From positions 1 to 9,928 of the forward strand of contig JAFYIM010000072.1 of assembly GCA_017538635.1 (NCBI GenBank): a stretch of 9,928 bases of DNA, given 5' to 3'. Positions 7,379 to 9,928 of this stretch are shown here, piece by piece. The notes under the pieces were generated by a model that was not told the DNA's origin, did not search any database, and saw only the letters and a program-made list of their open reading frames with translations. Position 1 is the stretch's first letter. Every line of letters starts with the position of its first letter. The stretch is from a bacterium (GTDB lineage: Bacteria > UBA3054). A program made the translations under genes and the position numbers.

Positions 7379-7721
7379 GGAGATTCGTCCATAAGCCGGA
7401 TTCTGTTCTTGTCTTGCGACTCAGGCAGCCATTCAACTGACGCGATCTACCCGGTGCGACTAGGAAGACATGCGTTCCCGGAGTTGCCTCCGCGCACCCT
7501 ATACGATCTTGCTCCAAACGGGGCTTGCCTATGCCCGGCGCGTTGCCGCGACCGGCGGTGGTCTCTTACACCGCCTTTTCACCCTTACCGGTTGCCCGGC
7601 GGTAATTTTCTGTGGCGCTATCCGTCCGCTTGTGGCGTCCCGCGGTTTCCCGCGGCGTTTCGCATGCAGGAGTCCGGACTTTCCTCCCCTCAGGTGAGGG
7701 GCGGCTGCCGGACGAATCTCC
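7379..7721 (-). ncRNA. rnpB: RNase P RNA, bacterial class A
   Basis: Catalytic RNA that cleaves the 5' leaders of pre-tRNAs. The minus strand shows the conserved 5' core GAGGAAAGTCCGGACTCC, the middle element GGTAAGGGTGAAAAGG, and the 3' core ACAGAATCCGGCTTATGGAC. The ends are fixed by P1: the first 12 nt (GGAGATTCGTCC, 7721-7710) pair perfectly with the last 12 (7390-7379), giving about 343 nt. A run of six T follows the 3' end. The stretch between CCGGGTAG (L15, which binds the tRNA CCA) and GAATGGCTG is only about 12 nt, so the P16/P17 hairpins of E. coli-type RNA, and hence the P6 pairing, appear to be missing. Upstream, a terminator leaves only 13 nt before the mature 5' end. The promoter must overlap that terminator, where TTTAGAT is a weak -10 candidate, or the RNA is cut from a longer transcript. 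Confidence 0.96.
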
Positions 7722-7734
7722 AAAAATCTAAAGT

Positions 7735-7763
7735 AAAAAAAAACGGCCTCGGCCGCTTTTTTT
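7735..7763 (-). terminator. Intrinsic terminator after the zinc-ribbon gene (works in both orientations)
   Basis: Directly at the stop codon the minus strand reads seven A, a G, the GC-rich stem CGGC-CGAG-GCCG, then nine T. The A and T runs extend the stem. Because the plus strand also ends in a T-run, it could stop antisense transcription too. It separates the zinc-ribbon gene from rnpB by only a few bases. Confidence 0.8.
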
Positions 7764-8493
7764 ATTTTTCCTCTTTGTCAGCCAGATAAAGGATCCGGCC
7801 GCAGTTCTCGCAGCAGACCAGCTGATCCCCTTTCATTATGTCGCCTATCACCTGAGGCGGCAATCCGATATTGCAGCCGGAGCAAGTGTGGTCGCCGTCT
7901 CCAGTAGTCTGGACTTCCACGACCATGTAAGGGGCCCTGGTCCTGATAAGATCGGTGTACTGATGCATTACGGCCTGCGGTATCCCGGAACAAAGAGATT
8001 TGCGTCTGGCATCGACTTTTGCGATCTCCTTGTCCATAGCTGCAAGAGTTTGCTTGATCCCAGGCATTTTATCTGCCAATTCAGCTCTTTTGGCGAAGAA
8101 TTGAGACTGCAGCATAGCAAGTCTCTGAAGGCTTTCTTCCAGATCGGAATGCTGGCGATCAACCTTCTCAAAATGCTCCTGAAGCTTGTTTTCATTCGCG
8201 ACGATCTCGCGGCCGACGGCTTGACTCTCAGCGGTGTTCCTGACGATGTCTAGCCTTTTTCTCAATTCGCTGTCACGCGCTTCTAACTGAGCCTGTTCGC
8301 GTACGAGGCGCTGGCCCTCCTCCCTGATGCCCTGCTGACGCTGCTTCTCTTCAGCCACGCGGCACTCCAAGGACTTAAATTCCTCCTTGTCGGCAACCAG
8401 GCTGTTGAGCACTTCTTGTCTTCTATACTTAAGGTCAAGCTTCTCGCTATCGATTCCTTGAAGTTCGACAAGTTTCTTCAGCGTTTCTTTCAT
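7762..8493 (-). CDS. Coiled-coil protein with C4 zinc ribbon (zf-RING_7; CT398/HP0958-like)
   Basis: A 243-residue cytoplasmic protein. Residues 1 to about 170 are a long charged helical hairpin/coiled coil. The C-terminus has a four-cysteine zinc ribbon, C204-x2-C207 and C228-x2-C231 (plus C227), within CSGCNIGLPPQVIGDIMKGD and CCENCGRILYL. This two-part layout is that of Chlamydia CT398 and Helicobacter HP0958, described as partners of sigma-54 and of flagellar or type III secretion components; the molecular role is still unclear in most bacteria. The ribosome binding site AAGGA is 8 nt before the ATG. It is preceded by the terminator of the secreted-protein gene, ends at its own terminator, and is followed by rnpB. 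I recall zinc-ribbon proteins of this family beside rnpB in other bacteria, so the adjacency may be ancestral. Confidence 0.88.
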   Translation of the reverse strand: MKETLKKLVELQGIDSEKLDLKYRRQEVLNSLVADKEEFKSLECRVAEEKQRQQGIREEGQRLVREQAQLEARDSELRKRLDIVRNTAESQAVGREIVANENKLQEHFEKVDRQHSDLEESLQRLAMLQSQFFAKRAELADKMPGIKQTLAAMDKEIAKVDARRKSLCSGIPQAVMHQYTDLIRTRAPYMVVEVQTTGDGDHTCSGCNIGLPPQVIGDIMKGDQLVCCENCGRILYLADKEEK

Positions 8494-8515
8494 TCAGTAC
8501 ATCCTTATATCAACC

Positions 8516-8550
8516 AAAAAGCCGTTGCCCCGCCGAATCGGGGCAACAGC
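8516..8550 (-). terminator. Strong intrinsic terminator after the secreted-protein gene
   Basis: On the minus strand a 12-bp stem (GCTGTTGCCCCG with CGGGGCAACGGC, one T-G wobble) and a 6-nt loop are followed by five T. It lies 18 bp after the stop codon of the upstream gene and 22 bp before the zinc-ribbon gene start, so the two genes are separate transcription units. A smaller GTGAAG/CTTCAC hairpin (8561-8577) overlaps the stop codon itself. Confidence 0.88.
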
Positions 8551-8568
8551 CAAAATATCAGTGAAGCC

Positions 8569-9726
8569 TTACTTCACAAAAGCGGAGAGATCCGATTTGC
8601 CCATGATCGGGCCGTACATTACATAGATCGTATTCCCGGAAACAGCAGATTTCATCTTGCCTTTGACGCGAGGAGCGCTTTTGCTCGTGAAGTAGCCGCC
8701 CGTCTGACCGCTGCAGGCCCCGTCGCCTTTATTGTTCACACGGAACAACTTGATAACGCCATTGCAGAAAGTCGGATCGGTATTTTCAAGATTAATGGCG
8801 CTTTCGCTGCCGGCTATCACGCAAGGTTTATCCCATCCGCGCTTAACTATGATCTTACCGATATCAGCGGAGGTGCTGTAAGATTTCGGGTTAGCACTGT
8901 CAACGAAACCGGAAACGATGCGCTTCTTGGCATCCTTGCCGCCGCTGCCAATCAGACCGTTGCGGGCGGAAATGGTTCCAATCTGGCCGCCGACAAAAAT
9001 CTGGCTGTCGCCAAGCGAACCGCCCTGGAAAACTTTCTGCTTAGCACCACCGGGCCTGATGACGCATTTGCGGGTCTTGGCAATAAGCTTGCCGCAATTG
9101 CCGCGGATCTTGCAATCGCCGAAGAGACCGCCCAAAATGTCGATCGCTCCAACACTGCCGCGAAGATCAGCCGTGCCTGTGGTGACTGACACTGTGCCGG
9201 CGGGAGGCAACTGTGAACCGCTGGAACTTACACCGCGCTTGCTGTACACCACTTTGACACCAGACATGTTACAATTCGCGGAGGTGACTGACACATTGGG
9301 CGAATTCCCGTTCGCTTTACCAGGAGGCGGCATGACAACCACCGAAAGCTTGGGATTCCTGCTCGCGAAACGATCGGCAAGATAGACTTCGAACTTGATG
9401 TTGCCGTTAGCATCGAACATGGAGGCATGAGTCAGAGTGACGGAAGTCATGGCCTGACCATCGGAGAGTTCCGAGTCGCTGGGATTCTGCCTGGCGCCGG
9501 AATTCACTTTGACGATGGAATCCTTGAATTCCTGATAACCTACGCCCTGGAAAGTGATATAGACGCGGTATCCGTTGTTGACCTTGTAGATCGTGAAGCA
9601 ATCCTGACCCACTTTGGTGTTGTAATAGTAAGTGGCATCGTCTTTGCTGTCTTGATGCCATCCGGCCATCACGCCGCTTGAAGCGACCGCAAAGACCAAG
9701 GCGGCTACTAACATGCTTTTTTTCAT
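8569..9726 (-). CDS. Secreted protein of unknown function with beta-helix-like glycine-rich centre
   Basis: A 385-residue protein with a clear signal peptide (1-21; MKKS, hydrophobic run, GVMA then GWHQ) and GGAG 8 nt before the ATG. I do not recognise the family. Residues 22-160 form a Tyr- and Val-rich region, probably a beta sandwich. Residues about 188-307 show irregular turns of the type G-x-(V/I/L)-G-x-I-x-(I/V) followed by GG, for example SVGAIDILGG, GGQIGTISARNGLIG and ADIGKIIVKRG. Such patterns suggest a parallel beta-helix or stacked-turn solenoid. The C-terminus (308-385) has no anchor or sorting motif that I can name. It has eight cysteines (C43, C152, C205, C211, C221, C302, C321, C338), enough for disulfides. 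It is a single-gene unit between tRNA-Ala and its own terminator. Cell-surface or extracellular location is inferred from the signal peptide only. Confidence 0.8.
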   Translation of the reverse strand: MKKSMLVAALVFAVASSGVMAGWHQDSKDDATYYYNTKVGQDCFTIYKVNNGYRVYITFQGVGYQEFKDSIVKVNSGARQNPSDSELSDGQAMTSVTLTHASMFDANGNIKFEVYLADRFASRNPKLSVVVMPPPGKANGNSPNVSVTSANCNMSGVKVVYSKRGVSSSGSQLPPAGTVSVTTGTADLRGSVGAIDILGGLFGDCKIRGNCGKLIAKTRKCVIRPGGAKQKVFQGGSLGDSQIFVGGQIGTISARNGLIGSGGKDAKKRIVSGFVDSANPKSYSTSADIGKIIVKRGWDKPCVIAGSESAINLENTDPTFCNGVIKLFRVNNKGDGACSGQTGGYFTSKSAPRVKGKMKSAVSGNTIYVMYGPIMGKSDLSAFVK

Positions 9727-9788
9727 GTTGTTTCTCCGTGTATGGATAAATTGTTTCTATGTGCAAATTGAAGCGAAGCAAAAACCAT

Positions 9789-9864
9789 TGGTGGAGAATA
9801 CCGGACTCGAACCGGTGACATCCTGCTTGCAAAGCAGGCACTCTACCAGCTGAGTTAATTCCCC
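9789..9864 (-). tRNA. tRNA-Ala, anticodon UGC
   Basis: A full 76-nt cloverleaf on the minus strand, beginning GGGGAATTAACTCAGCTGG. The anticodon loop TTTGCAA (anticodon TGC at 9831-9829) sits on a CCTGC/GCAGG stem, the T loop is TTCGAGT on a CCGG stem, and the 3' CCA is encoded. The acceptor stem pairs GGGGAAT with ATTCTCC and contains the G3-U70 wobble that identifies alanine tRNAs. It lies 41 nt after a probable tRNA-Ile. Confidence 0.97.
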
Positions 9865-9905
9865 ACTCGAAGGTTTGCGCCCGGCAATTATTGGTCTGTG
9901 AAAGA

Positions 9906-9928
9906 TGGTGGGCCTAGTTAGACTTGAA
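9906..9928 (-). tRNA. Probable tRNA-Ile (3' end only, cut by window edge)
   Basis: The minus strand shows the T loop TTCAAGT, the T-stem strand CTAAC, the acceptor strand TAGGCCC, discriminator A, and encoded CCA. This acceptor strand would pair with 5' GGGCCTA, the usual start of tRNA-Ile(GAU). The Ile-then-Ala order is that of the spacer in many 16S-23S rRNA operons. The anticodon is outside the window, so the identity is inferred. Confidence 0.75.

Noticed and set aside
7409..7789. Open frames on both strands across 7409-7789
   Set aside because: They lie within rnpB and its flanking terminator, whose conserved RNA core and P1 helix explain the sequence.
8494..8515. TATAAG as a -10 box for the zinc-ribbon gene
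   Set aside because: It has no -35 at a usable distance and would place the transcription start downstream of the ribosome binding site AAGGA.
9407..9841. Frame on the minus strand overlapping tRNA-Ala and the start of the secreted-protein gene
   Set aside because: It runs through a complete tRNA and the ribosome binding site of the real gene in another frame, and its translation resembles no protein.
1..9928. CRISPR arrays, insertion sequences, prophage or integrase genes
   Set aside because: No regularly spaced repeats, transposase-like frames or terminal inverted repeats were seen; the window looks like ordinary chromosomal core plus a pilus-like operon.

Overview
All recognisable genes lie on the minus strand, so the window reads right to left. 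It looks like a moderately GC-rich bacterium of the PVC superphylum (Verrucomicrobiota/Lentisphaerota). The main reason is a four-gene block that matches, in order and architecture, the pilus-like locus known from Akkermansia muciniphila (Amuc_1101, 1100, 1099, 1098). Calcium-loop (thrombospondin type 3-like) segments and a secreted parallel beta-helix-like protein fit the same group. The assignment rests on recalled family knowledge, not on a database search.

Right end (9928 to about 8570): the 3' end of a probable tRNA-Ile, then a complete tRNA-Ala(UGC), then a secreted protein of unknown function that ends at a strong intrinsic terminator. Middle (8493 to 7379): a coiled-coil/zinc-ribbon protein of the CT398/HP0958 type, a terminator, and the class A RNase P RNA gene rnpB, delimited by a perfect 12-bp P1 helix. 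Immediately after rnpB comes a periplasmic TPR protein (7366 to 6410).

Left two thirds (6383 to 1): a near-consensus sigma-70 promoter and a structured leader precede a tight operon. Its genes are a PilM-PilN fusion ATPase-like protein, an Amuc_1100/PilO-like inner-membrane protein, an Amuc_1099-like membrane-anchored periplasmic protein with calcium-binding loops, and an outer-membrane secretin with an N-terminal TPR region and an extremely acidic C-terminal tail. A fifth gene starts just after the secretin and runs off the window. Gaps between complete genes are 20 to 41 bp, so they are probably one transcript.

Together the operon encodes a trans-envelope complex: cytoplasmic PilM domain, PilN/PilO-like membrane proteins, a periplasmic connector and an outer-membrane channel. 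It is the alignment complex of a type IV pilus or type II secretion-like machine. No pilin, prepilin peptidase or motor ATPase is visible here, so whether it makes a true pilus cannot be decided from this window.
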